A DNA stretch of 64,000 nt from Staphylococcus sp. IVB6240. GTDB taxonomy: Bacteria; Bacillota; Bacilli; Staphylococcales; Staphylococcaceae. The stretch covers positions 248,001 to 312,000 of the forward strand of contig NZ_CP094718.1 of NCBI RefSeq assembly GCF_025558425.1, in the 5' to 3' direction. The translations under genes were made by a program, and so were the position numbers. Below, one piece after another: positions 52,927 through 61,278 of the stretch. Position 1 is the stretch's first letter. Every line of letters starts with the position of its first letter. A model generated the notes under the pieces. It worked only from the letters and a program-made list of their open reading frames with translations. It ran no database searches and had not been told where the DNA came from.

Positions 52927-53562
52927 ATGGAATTACAATTAGCAATTGATTTATTAAATAAAGAAGAAGCGGCAAAATTAGCCAAACAGGTGACAGATTA
53001 TGTGGATATTGTAGAAATCGGTACACCAATTGTAATCAATGAAGGGCTACCAGCCGTACAACATTTAAAAGATAACGTGAAAGATGAAGATGTTAAGGTA
53101 CTAGCAGACCTTAAAATTATGGATGCGGCTGATTATGAAGTGAGTCAAGCTGTGAAGTTTGGCGCAGATGTTGTCACAATTTTAGGTGTTGCTGAAGATG
53201 CATCTATTAAGAATGCAGTGGCAGAAGCGCATAAACAAGGTAAAGAATTATTAGTGGACTTAATTGCGGTACAAGATTTAGAACAACGTGCCAAAGAAAT
53301 AGATGATATGGGTGCAGACTACATTGCTGTACACACAGGATATGACTTACAAGCTGAAGGACAATCTCCATTAGAAAGCTTACGTCGTGTTAAATCTGTT
53401 ATTAACAATGCGAAAGTAGCAGTAGCTGGTGGTATTAAACCAGATACAATTAAAGAAGTTGCAGCTGAGAACCCAGACCTTATTATTGTAGGTGGCGGTA
53501 TCGCAAATGCAGATGATCCTCGTGAAGCAGCAAGACAATGCCGTGAAGCGATTGAAGGGTGA
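52927..53562 (+). CDS. hxlA: HxlA, 3-hexulose-6-phosphate synthase
   Basis: 211-aa OMP decarboxylase-superfamily enzyme joining formaldehyde and ribulose-5-P (RuMP pathway), for formaldehyde removal or pentose balance. ELQLAIDLL, VLADLKIMDA (Asp-x-Lys-x-x-Asp) and AGGIKPDTI are present. ATG 52927 is 12 nt after GGAG; a TTG at 52915 would touch the site. Overlaps nothing; hxlB follows after 4 bp. Confidence 0.93.
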   Translation: MELQLAIDLLNKEEAAKLAKQVTDYVDIVEIGTPIVINEGLPAVQHLKDNVKDEDVKVLADLKIMDAADYEVSQAVKFGADVVTILGVAEDASIKNAVAEAHKQGKELLVDLIAVQDLEQRAKEIDDMGADYIAVHTGYDLQAEGQSPLESLRRVKSVINNAKVAVAGGIKPDTIKEVAAENPDLIIVGGGIANADDPREAARQCREAIEG

Positions 53563-53566
53563 TTCA

Positions 53567-54112
53567 ATGTTTACTCGTAACTATCAATTAATCCTTGATG
53601 AACTGTCACAAACATTGAAGCAAGTAGATACAGAAGCGACAGACCATTTTGTAAAACAAATCTTGCAAGCAGATAAAGTCTTCGTATCGGGTAAAGGTCG
53701 CTCTGGCTTTGTAGCGAATAGCTTTGCGATGCGTTTGAATCAGCTAGGCCAACAAGCGTATGTGGTAGGTGAAACAACAACACCTTCAATTCAAGAGGGT
53801 GATTGCTTGATCATCGTATCTGGTTCAGGTTCCACAACGCATTTACAATTGCTTGCAGATAAAGCCGTTGCAGTAGGTGCGCATGTCTTACTATTATCAA
53901 CTGTAATGGACAGTCCAATTGGTCAATTAGCTGATACAACAGTTGTGTTACCGGCGAGTACGAAACAACGTGCAGAAGGTTCTCAACAACCATTAGGTAG
54001 TTTATTTGAACAGAGTGCACAAGTGTTATTAGATAGTCTTGTCTTAGATATACAGACACAGTTAAACATTAGCGAAGAAACCATGCAAGAAAATCATGCA
54101 AATTTAGAATAA
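53567..54112 (+). CDS. hxlB: HxlB, 6-phospho-3-hexuloisomerase
   Basis: 181-aa SIS-domain isomerase converting hexulose-6-P to fructose-6-P, partner of HxlA. VSGKGRSGFVANSFAMRL and IIVSGSGSTTHL are the SIS phosphosugar motifs. ATG 53567 after AGGGTGA is chosen over a frame from 53492 running inside hxlA. Confidence 0.93.
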   Translation: MFTRNYQLILDELSQTLKQVDTEATDHFVKQILQADKVFVSGKGRSGFVANSFAMRLNQLGQQAYVVGETTTPSIQEGDCLIIVSGSGSTTHLQLLADKAVAVGAHVLLLSTVMDSPIGQLADTTVVLPASTKQRAEGSQQPLGSLFEQSAQVLLDSLVLDIQTQLNISEETMQENHANLE

Positions 54113-54121
54113 ATCGTGTAG

Positions 54122-54162
54122 GAGCCATTGGGAGCGATATTGTTGTAACCAGTGGCTTTTTA
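54122..54162 (+). terminator. Terminator after hxlB
   Basis: AGCCATTGG (54123-54131) / CCAGTGGCT (54149-54157), then TTTT. Confidence 0.75.
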
Positions 54163-54168
54163 TATTGC

Positions 54169-54209
54169 CTTTGAACATTATGATAGAATATAAGAAAACT
54201 TGTTCAAAG
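54169..54209 (+). promoter_or_regulatory. Inverted repeat upstream of vraA, possible operator
   Basis: Perfect 9-bp arms CTTTGAACA (54169-54177) and TGTTCAAAG (54201-54209), 23 bp apart, ending 13 bp before vraA. Possible binding site for a regulator of the vra genes; also able to form a hairpin near the ribosome site. Confidence 0.45.
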
Positions 54210-54222
54210 AAGTGAGTGTCAA

Positions 54223-55581
54223 ATGGAATTATTAAAACGTATTGCCTATTATGCAGAGCAACAGCCACATGAAGTGGCACTTTATATAAATCAAACAGCA
54301 GTCACGTATGAAGCATTATGGAGCTGCGTTCAACAAGCAGCATTATTGTTACCAGATGAATGTCATGCCTGTGGTGTCGCTGTGTCTTTTAATAATATGG
54401 AGAAGTTTATTGTGTCGTATCTTGCACTATTGCATAAGGGAGCCGTCCCTTGTGTTATGGACCCACACTGGACGGAACAACGTCGTGATGCATTATACGT
54501 AAAGTATGCATTTTCTTATATTTGGGATGATGATGGTTTAAAACAAACCAATTATCAAGGGTTACGATACGATAGAGATCATTTATTACATATTGGATTT
54601 ACATCGGGAACAACGGGCTTACCGAAAGCATTTTATCGTGATGAACCATCCTGGATTGCATCATTTCTAGAAAATGAACGCTTATTATCTGAACCCGATA
54701 TTCAACACAGACCCGTGATGGTTGCTTTAGGACCTTACGCCCATTCATTGACATTATATGTGCTCGTGTATGCATTATTTTATGGTCGTACATTTATTGG
54801 TCAAGATGATTATGATATTGAACAATGCCAATATGCGATACAACAGTTTTATCGACCAAGCTGCCTTTTTCTCGTACCGACTATGGTTCATGATTGGTTG
54901 CATCAATCATCATTGAATGACTTAAAAACATATCTGTTTGTATCCGGAGATAAATTGTCTGTAAAACTGCATCATCAGTTAAAAACGAAATTCCCGGCAA
55001 TGACGATTTATGAGTTTTTTGGAACGTCCGAAGCAAGCTTTATTAGTGTGAATCGAGATCAAACGTCACCACTTCAATCAGTTGGTCGATTATTTCCAAG
55101 TGTTGAAGTGCGCATTGATGATCAAGATGCGCAAGGTGTAGGAAAACTATACGTTAGAAGTCCTATGACGTTTTCTGGTTATATGGGTGAACCCGTACCT
55201 AAATGGATAGAAACAGGGGATTATGCATCAATTAAAGAAGATATTTTATATTTACATGGCCGCACTCAAGATCGCATGATTATTGGTGGTAAAAATATTT
55301 CTCCTTATATGATTGAACAGACACTTAAAACAATAAAGGGGATTGATGAAGTGGTGATCATATTTCAGACACATCAAAAGTTTGGAGAACTTGCATTCGG
55401 ACTTTATGAAGGCGATGACCAACTCACTTACCGAGAGATACGTCGTCAATTAGAAAGTGAATTATCACGCTACGAATTTCCTTCCAAACTGATTTGTGTG
55501 CCCAAGTTACCACGTACAGCAAGTGGGAAGATTTCAAGACGTGCAGCACAACTTTTATATGAACAGGGGGCTTGGCAATGA
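54223..55581 (+). CDS. vraA: VraA, AMP-forming acyl-CoA ligase-like protein
   Basis: 452-aa ANL-superfamily enzyme, expected to activate a carboxylic acid as acyl-AMP then acyl-CoA. P-loop GFTSGTTGLPKAF (about 125-137), YEFFGTSEASFI, ETGDYA, RTQDRMIIGGKNI hinge and catalytic Lys in TASGKISR are all present. Shorter than typical fatty-acyl ligases (about 500 aa). Substrate unknown. Its TGA overlaps the vraB ATG. Confidence 0.87.
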   Translation: MELLKRIAYYAEQQPHEVALYINQTAVTYEALWSCVQQAALLLPDECHACGVAVSFNNMEKFIVSYLALLHKGAVPCVMDPHWTEQRRDALYVKYAFSYIWDDDGLKQTNYQGLRYDRDHLLHIGFTSGTTGLPKAFYRDEPSWIASFLENERLLSEPDIQHRPVMVALGPYAHSLTLYVLVYALFYGRTFIGQDDYDIEQCQYAIQQFYRPSCLFLVPTMVHDWLHQSSLNDLKTYLFVSGDKLSVKLHHQLKTKFPAMTIYEFFGTSEASFISVNRDQTSPLQSVGRLFPSVEVRIDDQDAQGVGKLYVRSPMTFSGYMGEPVPKWIETGDYASIKEDILYLHGRTQDRMIIGGKNISPYMIEQTLKTIKGIDEVVIIFQTHQKFGELAFGLYEGDDQLTYREIRRQLESELSRYEFPSKLICVPKLPRTASGKISRRAAQLLYEQGAWQ

Positions 55582-56738
55582 ATGAAGCGGTGATTGTTGC
55601 AGCCAAACGTACACCGATTGGGCGTTATGGTGGCAAATTGCAGAAGTTAGAACCAGAGGATTTGGTGAAACCATTGATACAGTACTTTCAAGAAACATTG
55701 CCAGTCGATTGGCACCAACTTGATGATGTTATCTTAGGGAATATTGTTGGAAATGGTGGCAATATCGCAAGAAAAAGTTTATTGGAAGCAGGACTTGATA
55801 TATCTATACCAGGTGTGACAGTCGATCGTCAATGTGGTTCGGGACTTGAAGCGATTCACTATGCGTGTCGGATGGTTGAAGCAGGCGCAGGGCATTTATA
55901 CATCGCAGGTGGTGTAGAAAGTACCAGTCGAGCACCATGGAAGATGAAGCGGCCAACATCACTCTATGAAAATGAACCACCGCAGTTTTATGAAAGGGCT
56001 TCTTTTGCACCTGAAGGACAAGATCCAACAATGATTGAAGCAGCTGATAATGTTGCACGCATCTATGATATATCTCGTGAAGACCAAGATCAATTTGCAT
56101 ATGACAGTTATGCGAAAGCAACTCAGGTATTTAATGCAGGATATTTAGATGAGGAAATTTTGCCACTTAAAGTAAACGGTGAATGGATGGCACAAGATGA
56201 AGGGATGCGTCATAATGTTCGCCTGAATCTGTTAACACGTCTGAAACCTATTTATCCAAATGGGACAGTCACTGTAGGGAATTGTTGTGCTAAAAATGAT
56301 GGTGCAGCATTAGTGGTTGTGATGTCTAAGAAATATGCATTGTCATTAGGGATAACAGAAGGATTAAAATTTATCGATTATGCGATTAACGGTGTGGATC
56401 CCAACATACTAGGGATTGGTCCTGTGCCAGCTGTATCTCATTTATTAAGTAAACATGATTTAAATGTCACAGATATTGATGCTATAGAGTTGAATGAAGC
56501 TTTTGCATCACAAGTACTTGCCTCACAGCGTGCGTTGAATATTAAGACATCACAGTTAAATCAGTACGGTGGTGCCATTGCGATTGGCCATCCGTACAGT
56601 GCAAGTGGTGCGATTTTAGTGACACGGTTATTCCATATGAAAAAGCAGCAACTGACACTTGCTACGATGGGCATTGGAGGAGGAATGGGAAATGCCGCAT
56701 TATTCGAACGTTGGTCAGAAGGAGACAAGACACATTAA
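55578..56738 (+). CDS. vraB: VraB, thiolase-family protein with altered C-terminal motif
   Basis: 386-aa acetyl-CoA C-acetyltransferase fold. The nucleophilic cysteine is kept in DRQCGSGLEA (about 87-96); NEAFAS and GHPYSASGA supply Asn/His. The usual second catalytic Cys in the C-I-G-G-G motif is absent: here it reads TMGIGGGMGNAALF. My recollection of S. aureus VraB shows the same, so it may be a subfamily trait. ATG 55578, coupled to vraA. Reaction uncertain. Confidence 0.85.
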   Translation: MNEAVIVAAKRTPIGRYGGKLQKLEPEDLVKPLIQYFQETLPVDWHQLDDVILGNIVGNGGNIARKSLLEAGLDISIPGVTVDRQCGSGLEAIHYACRMVEAGAGHLYIAGGVESTSRAPWKMKRPTSLYENEPPQFYERASFAPEGQDPTMIEAADNVARIYDISREDQDQFAYDSYAKATQVFNAGYLDEEILPLKVNGEWMAQDEGMRHNVRLNLLTRLKPIYPNGTVTVGNCCAKNDGAALVVVMSKKYALSLGITEGLKFIDYAINGVDPNILGIGPVPAVSHLLSKHDLNVTDIDAIELNEAFASQVLASQRALNIKTSQLNQYGGAIAIGHPYSASGAILVTRLFHMKKQQLTLATMGIGGGMGNAALFERWSEGDKTH

Positions 56739-57048
56739 AGTCGATGTATCATCCTTACATGCGTACCAAGCGCTATTTGAAATGCCATTGACTCAGGAAA
56801 TGCCACTACTCTATTTTGCGCGTTATTGGTGTGACTTTGAGATTTTTAGATCATTTATGGGGATAGAAATAATGTTAGTTGAAACGGTATTAAAAGAGGC
56901 GGAAAAACTTTTTTGTCATGAAACGATTAAAGCTACATTAACTTTTAAATCTGTGAAACAAGTTAAAAATTTTGAGCGATTCCTGTTTGAACTGGTATTA
57001 AATGATCAAAATGTGATTCAACAAACCTTTGTACGGAGGGTAAAATGA
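56692..57048 (+). CDS. vraC: VraC-like small protein
   Basis: 118-aa protein of unknown function, recognised by position and by similarity to staphylococcal VraC (MPLLYFARYWCDFEIFRSF and TLTFKSVKQVKNFERF segments). It may be half of a split MaoC-type hot-dog unit with the next gene; this is inference. ATG 56692 follows GGAGGAGGAATGGGA inside vraB, so the frames overlap by 47 bp. Confidence 0.72.
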   Translation: MPHYSNVGQKETRHIKVDVSSLHAYQALFEMPLTQEMPLLYFARYWCDFEIFRSFMGIEIMLVETVLKEAEKLFCHETIKATLTFKSVKQVKNFERFLFELVLNDQNVIQQTFVRRVK

Positions 57049-57305
57049 TGAAGTTTTCAAAAGATGATGTAACGCAGTATTTGAAAATAGTGAGAGATGA
57101 CAATCCAATTCATAATCATATTGTGCCAGGTCAAATGGTTGTACAAAAAGTATTACAGGACTATGGTATGCAAAATATGGCTTGTAACGTACGCTATAAG
57201 CAGCCCGTGTATATCAATGAGCCATTAAACGTGTATCAAGAGAGCTGCAGCTTTGTTGTGAAGAACGAGCAAGGTGTAGTAAAAGTGAAAATGATAGTAG
57301 TGTGA
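57048..57305 (+). CDS. MaoC-like hot-dog domain protein
   Basis: 85 aa (86 if ATG 57045 is used). KFSKDDVTQYLKIVRDDNPIHN matches the start of MaoC/R-hydratase domains, with the Asp-x-N-x-x-H region that holds the catalytic pair; VPGQMVVQKVL follows. Too short for a full hydratase. It follows vraC directly, and the cluster looks like a small acyl-CoA module. Confidence 0.72.
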   Translation: MKFSKDDVTQYLKIVRDDNPIHNHIVPGQMVVQKVLQDYGMQNMACNVRYKQPVYINEPLNVYQESCSFVVKNEQGVVKVKMIVV

Positions 57306-57627
57306 CGTTAGCAAAATTGAATTTTAGAGAAGGTAATTGAAGTATGTTAAAAAGTTGTATTTTATATTGATTAATAGTGACTGCTTATGAAATGTGTATG
57401 ACAGATAGGCAGCGTAACTGTTAAGAAAAACCACCGAAAAATACAATTAGGTATGCAATATGATGAGTTAAGAATGATTTAACACGACATGAAAAAGATA
57501 AGATATCGTGTAGTTAACAAAATCGCAATATGATTGATGAAACATTTTCTAATATTGATAAAGAAAGTGTTGATATATTTTGGGTACATATACCAAAATA
57601 AATTTGTAATTGAAGGTGGATCATATT
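57306..57627. other. AT-rich spacer with possible gene remnant
   Basis: No complete gene. A short frame at 57530-57601 (MIDETFSNIDKESVDIFW, then VHIPK) has no ribosome site and could be the tail of a decayed gene. A vraX-like gene, which I recall near here in S. aureus, was not seen. Confidence 0.4.
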
Positions 57628-58128
57628 ATGAAAATATTAAAAAAATCACTTCTTCTTATTGCTAGTATGATGCCTTATTTAGTTTCATCAATCATGTTAT
57701 TTTACACTTATACTGCTAATCAATCAAATTTACAAAAACAGGTGGAAACAATTCAGCAATCATTAAGTATGACAGAAACACAAATGCATTTCTTTACAAC
57801 TATCGTTGTGTTGCTTTCCAATATTTTAGTTTTTATCTTTACTTTCTTTTTAATTAAGTTATTGCTTCTAATATTTGATAGAAACAAAGAAAGTAAAAAT
57901 GAAGATTTATTTTTTGCACTGGTGCTTGGATATACTGCTGCAAATATGACAGCATTAATATTAAATGATTGGTTCCATATTTCATTTAGTATCTTTAAGA
58001 ACTATATACCTATTATAGACCTTATCACATTTACATCCCTGTATTATTTCTTTAGTAAATCTAAAAAGTTTACAACTATTGTTTTTGTTATTAAAACAAT
58101 TATCATTTTAATGGGTGTCATTTTATAG
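57628..58128 (+). CDS. Small polytopic membrane protein, unknown function
   Basis: 166 aa, about five hydrophobic spans (roughly residues 6-28, 59-86, 97-117, 121-143, 146-166) and a short polar segment QSNLQKQVETIQQSLSMTE outside the first span. No recognised motif. AAGGTGG ribosome site before ATG 57628. More AT-rich than its neighbours, single-gene unit with its own terminator, in a stretch that looks accessory. Immunity-type or permease-subunit roles are possible but unsupported. Confidence 0.65.
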   Translation: MKILKKSLLLIASMMPYLVSSIMLFYTYTANQSNLQKQVETIQQSLSMTETQMHFFTTIVVLLSNILVFIFTFFLIKLLLLIFDRNKESKNEDLFFALVLGYTAANMTALILNDWFHISFSIFKNYIPIIDLITFTSLYYFFSKSKKFTTIVFVIKTIIILMGVIL

Positions 58129-58136
58129 TAAGGAAA

Positions 58137-58177
58137 AGGGGCTTAACACATTCTTTACAATGTGTTGGGTCTTTTTG
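58137..58177 (+). terminator. Terminator after the membrane protein
   Basis: AACACATT (58145-58152) / AATGTGTT (58159-58166), with flanking GGGC / GGTC pairs, then TTTTT. Confidence 0.78.
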
Positions 58178-58241
58178 TATGTTTTTAGAAAACCTAAGTA
58201 ATTTCATCATTCAATAAACCAATGTTGATATGGGCGGTTAA

Positions 58242-58271
58242 TTGACGTATGCTTGATTTATTGACTATGTA
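58242..58271 (+). promoter_or_regulatory. Promoter of the PBP4-like gene
   Basis: TTGACG (58242-58247), 18-bp spacer, TATGTA (58266-58271), 23 bp before the start. Confidence 0.5.
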
Positions 58272-58293
58272 TGGAGTTAAGGAGTAGCAGGGT

Positions 58294-59475
58294 ATGAGGA
58301 CTAAGTTTTTAAAAGTAATAATGGCTTTTACGATGTTACAGTTATTATTGGTTGGAACTGTTGAAGCAGAGACGGCACCGTATGAGATAACTAAAAGACA
58401 TGAATCTCAGGCCGCTAGTCAGTATCAACCACAGTCTGCAATGACAACAACACAGACAGGTCAAATACTCTATGACTATCATGGCGAGGAAACACTTTAC
58501 CCAGCATCAGTAGTCAAGCTGATGACTTTTTATCTTGTTTATGATGCGGTTGAAAAAGGTGAATTAAAACTTACAGATCAGGTGAAAATTACAAAAGACC
58601 ATCAAGCCGTGGCACAGTTACCTGATGTATCAACTTATCCAATTAAAGAAGGTCAAGAAGTGACGATAGAGGCATTGTTGCAACAAGCGATTATGGTGTC
58701 GAGTAATGCGGCGACAATGGTACTAGCGGATAAAGTTTCAGGGGATGTTTCCACATTTACGAAACAAATGAATGATAAAGCCCGTGAATTTAAGATGAAT
58801 GATACATATTTTACAAATCCAGCTGGTCTAGATAATGCATGGTTGAAACAGTATGCACCTAAAGATTTTATGAATGCAGGCAAACCTACTTCATCTGCGT
58901 ATGATTTATCCATCTTAGCAACACGTCTTGTGAATGATCATCCAGAAATTCTCGACATCACAAAACAGCGAACGCTCAATCAAGAAGGTGGCATGCAAAA
59001 GACGACAAATTATTCATTGCCGGGTGAAGCGAATGGCATGCCAGGTGTTGATGGTTTGAAGACAGGAACGAGTGATGAGGCTTATCATTTTATGTTGACG
59101 GCAAAACAGCATAATCTCAGACTTCAAACAGCAGTGTTACAAGTGGCACCTTACAATGATAATCGAGCAAAACATGCACGACATCTTATAGCAAATGGTA
59201 TAACACAAGAGATGTTCGATCGCTATACGTATAAGAAAGTTTTATCAAAAGGGGAGCATCGTATTCAAGATCAGAAGTATGATGTGAAAAAGGATTTATA
59301 CGATGTTGTCCCTAAAAACATGAACGTTTCAGATAAGGATTTTAAAATTGATGAGGAAAATGGACGTATTTCATTGAAGTATAATCGTCAATTTTTATTA
59401 GGCTATCAAGTACCAACAGTCTCTATTGAGAAAAAGGGTTTGAGTTATTTGGCAAGGAGCCATGGCCATTTATGA
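58294..59475 (+). CDS. PBP4-like D,D-carboxypeptidase, C-terminal anchor lost by frameshift
   Basis: 393-aa low-molecular-weight penicillin-binding protein. Signal peptide residues 1-25 (cleavage after VEA); S-x-x-K in PASVVKLM (about 71), S-x-N in SSNAA (about 139), K-T-G in GLKTGTSD (about 255). The frame ends LARSHGHL. In another frame, 59436-59552 encodes KEPWPF then a hydrophobic helix and WWRKKMRV, the anchor type of S. aureus PBP4. One extra A at the A5 run 59431-59435 would restore it. As written, the enzyme would be exported but not anchored. Confidence 0.85.
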   Translation: MRTKFLKVIMAFTMLQLLLVGTVEAETAPYEITKRHESQAASQYQPQSAMTTTQTGQILYDYHGEETLYPASVVKLMTFYLVYDAVEKGELKLTDQVKITKDHQAVAQLPDVSTYPIKEGQEVTIEALLQQAIMVSSNAATMVLADKVSGDVSTFTKQMNDKAREFKMNDTYFTNPAGLDNAWLKQYAPKDFMNAGKPTSSAYDLSILATRLVNDHPEILDITKQRTLNQEGGMQKTTNYSLPGEANGMPGVDGLKTGTSDEAYHFMLTAKQHNLRLQTAVLQVAPYNDNRAKHARHLIANGITQEMFDRYTYKKVLSKGEHRIQDQKYDVKKDLYDVVPKNMNVSDKDFKIDEENGRISLKYNRQFLLGYQVPTVSIEKKGLSYLARSHGHL

Positions 59476-59556
59476 TTATCGGAAGCGGCGTATTTTTGGT
59501 AATATTACTTATCATTTTTATAATGTGGTGGCGTAAAAAAATGCGTGTATAATTTA

Positions 59557-59610
59557 AAGGCGTACAAGATAGCAGCGTTTTATCTCTGCTACCTTGCACG
59601 CCTTATCTTA
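59557..59610 (+). terminator. Terminator after the PBP4-like gene
   Basis: AAGGCGT..AAG.TAGCAG / CTGCTA.CTTG.ACGCCTT stem, then a T-rich tail. It lies 4 bp past the out-of-frame anchor stop, as expected if that stop were the original gene end. Confidence 0.8.
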
Positions 59611-59734
59611 TTTTATTTTATTTTATAGATTGAGAAAAATACCAGTTAAAAAATTATTGTAATTTTCAGAAAATAATTTTATGATTTAATTATACATGTT
59701 TTTAATTCATTGCAAAACAAAGGGGGGTTATGTA

Positions 59735-60934
59735 ATGAAAAAGGCAATCATATTAGTATTATTCGATATTGTATCGAATTTTGGATCGCGTGTTTTTAGT
59801 TTTGCTTGTGCATTTTACATACTGCAGTATACGGATACAAGTTATACATATAGCGTGTATTTAGCGCTAATTGTACTGTGTGGAATTAGCGCAAGTCCGA
59901 TAATTGGGGTGTTTACAGATAGTATCAATAATCGACGGTTGGTGATCATAGCACAGACAGCGACGATTGGGATACTTGCGGTGTTTTTCTTTTTATTTGA
60001 TATAGCAGGCATACAATTAATCATTATTACTGGGATGATCCTCACGATAACGGATAGTGTGAACATGTTGATTCTGCAATCCAATTTACAAACGATTGTA
60101 GGTGAATATTTGGAACGCATCGTATCGCTAAGACAAACGATTATTACAGTCGTTACGTTTTTATCACCAATGGTTGGGGGTGTCTTGATTGCTATGTTAT
60201 CAATACAAACATTAGCGACACTTACGCTGCTAACAGAAAGTATTTCACTTATTTTATTATTACTATTACCGCTAAAAAGTTATTTGGAGAAGGGGGAGCG
60301 TGCTTCTTTTACGACGAACTTTAAAGAAGGTATCTCGTATATGAAGCAGCAAAAAATAATTTTACTATTTATTTGTGTTGGACTTAGTGTGAACTTTTTT
60401 GTTAACTCAGTTGTAGTCGGTGTGCCTATTATTGCTATCCAAACATTGTCACTTAACTCTGCACAGTTTGGTGTCATTGAAGGATCCTTAACAATTTCTA
60501 TTTTTTTAACATCCTTACTATTTTCAGTATTTCCTATTCAAGCGCATTTGTTCAGAAATTTAAAGGTTGCCATTGCACTTTATAGTATGATTTTAAGCGG
60601 ATTAGGTATTTTCTTATTTTTTGAAACCTCAAGCAATATAGCATTTATTTTTCTAATTGGTGTATATGTGGCGATTGGTTTCACTATGCCTTATCTTAAT
60701 ATTCCGTACAGCATATATTTGCAAAAAACAGTAGATGATGCGTATAAAGGACGTGTTTTCTCAATGAATCAATCTATTGTTCAAGCGTTAATGTCTATTT
60801 CAATGCTATTTTATGGATTGATATTAAATCAATATGAAGGCATCATCTTTCTCGTTACTGGAATGGCATTATTAGTCGTACTTCTCATATTTTCTATTGT
60901 CTCTAATCGTTATGAAAATAGTGCAGAAGCATAA
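59735..60934 (+). CDS. MFS transporter, efflux type
   Basis: 399-aa major facilitator protein with about 12 transmembrane segments. Similar in layout to Mef-type macrolide/drug efflux MFS proteins: short N-terminus, GVFTDSINNRRLV loop between helices 2 and 3 (motif A-like), KGRVFSMNQSI in the second half. Substrate unknown; resistance is not implied by sequence alone. ATG 59735, 7 nt after AGGGGGG, chosen over an upstream in-frame ATG. Confidence 0.8.
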   Translation: MKKAIILVLFDIVSNFGSRVFSFACAFYILQYTDTSYTYSVYLALIVLCGISASPIIGVFTDSINNRRLVIIAQTATIGILAVFFFLFDIAGIQLIIITGMILTITDSVNMLILQSNLQTIVGEYLERIVSLRQTIITVVTFLSPMVGGVLIAMLSIQTLATLTLLTESISLILLLLLPLKSYLEKGERASFTTNFKEGISYMKQQKIILLFICVGLSVNFFVNSVVVGVPIIAIQTLSLNSAQFGVIEGSLTISIFLTSLLFSVFPIQAHLFRNLKVAIALYSMILSGLGIFLFFETSSNIAFIFLIGVYVAIGFTMPYLNIPYSIYLQKTVDDAYKGRVFSMNQSIVQALMSISMLFYGLILNQYEGIIFLVTGMALLVVLLIFSIVSNRYENSAEA

Positions 60935-61037
60935 AAGAAACGTGGCTGAGACATAGTGCTCGGTTCCTTCCTTTTGAATATAGATATAAGTTTAGGGCAG
61001 TAGGTGTCTGAAGTGAAAATACGTTTTTGAAAACTTT

Positions 61038-61230
61038 GGGAGCACTACAAAAATCATAAACATTTATAATGATTTTGTCGTAGTGCCCCTGCAAAGATGA
61101 TTAGATGTGTGACAAGTTTATTAAGTATACGTAGTCACATATCAATCAGCTACTGCAAAACTTCTAGTCACCCTTGCCGGGGGGGACGACGAAATCTTTT
61201 ATAGTAATAAAGATTTCTGTCCCACTCCCA
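61038..61230. repeat. Mosaic intergenic repeat, copy 3
   Basis: The 344 bp between the transporter and pdxK hold no gene. Hairpin GCACTAC..AAAATCAT / ATGATTTT..GTAGTGC (61041-61087), then the core shared with copy 1 (TGATTAGATGTGTGACAAGT, CATATCAATCAGCTACTGCA), then a hairpin with GACGAAATCTTT / AAAGATTTCTGTCCC (61187-61225). The last part resembles the GGGACAGAAAT..CGTCGTCCCA repeats common between staphylococcal genes. Confidence 0.75.
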
Positions 61231-61234
61231 AAAG

Positions 61235-61268
61235 AAACGCCATGTGGTTAAGATAACCCATGGCGTTT
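61235..61268 (-). terminator. Terminator of pdxK
   Basis: AAACGCCATG.GGTT / AACC.ATGGCGTTT stem; minus-strand read ends in TTTCTTTT. Directly after the pdxK stop. Confidence 0.78.
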
Positions 61269-61278
61269 AGAATTGTGA

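Noticed and set aside
59853..60120. Minus-strand frame within the MFS transporter
   Set aside because: Hydrophobic shadow with no start signals.
59735..60934. Calling the MFS protein a macrolide resistance gene
   Set aside because: Overall layout is Mef-like, but specificity cannot be read from sequence alone.
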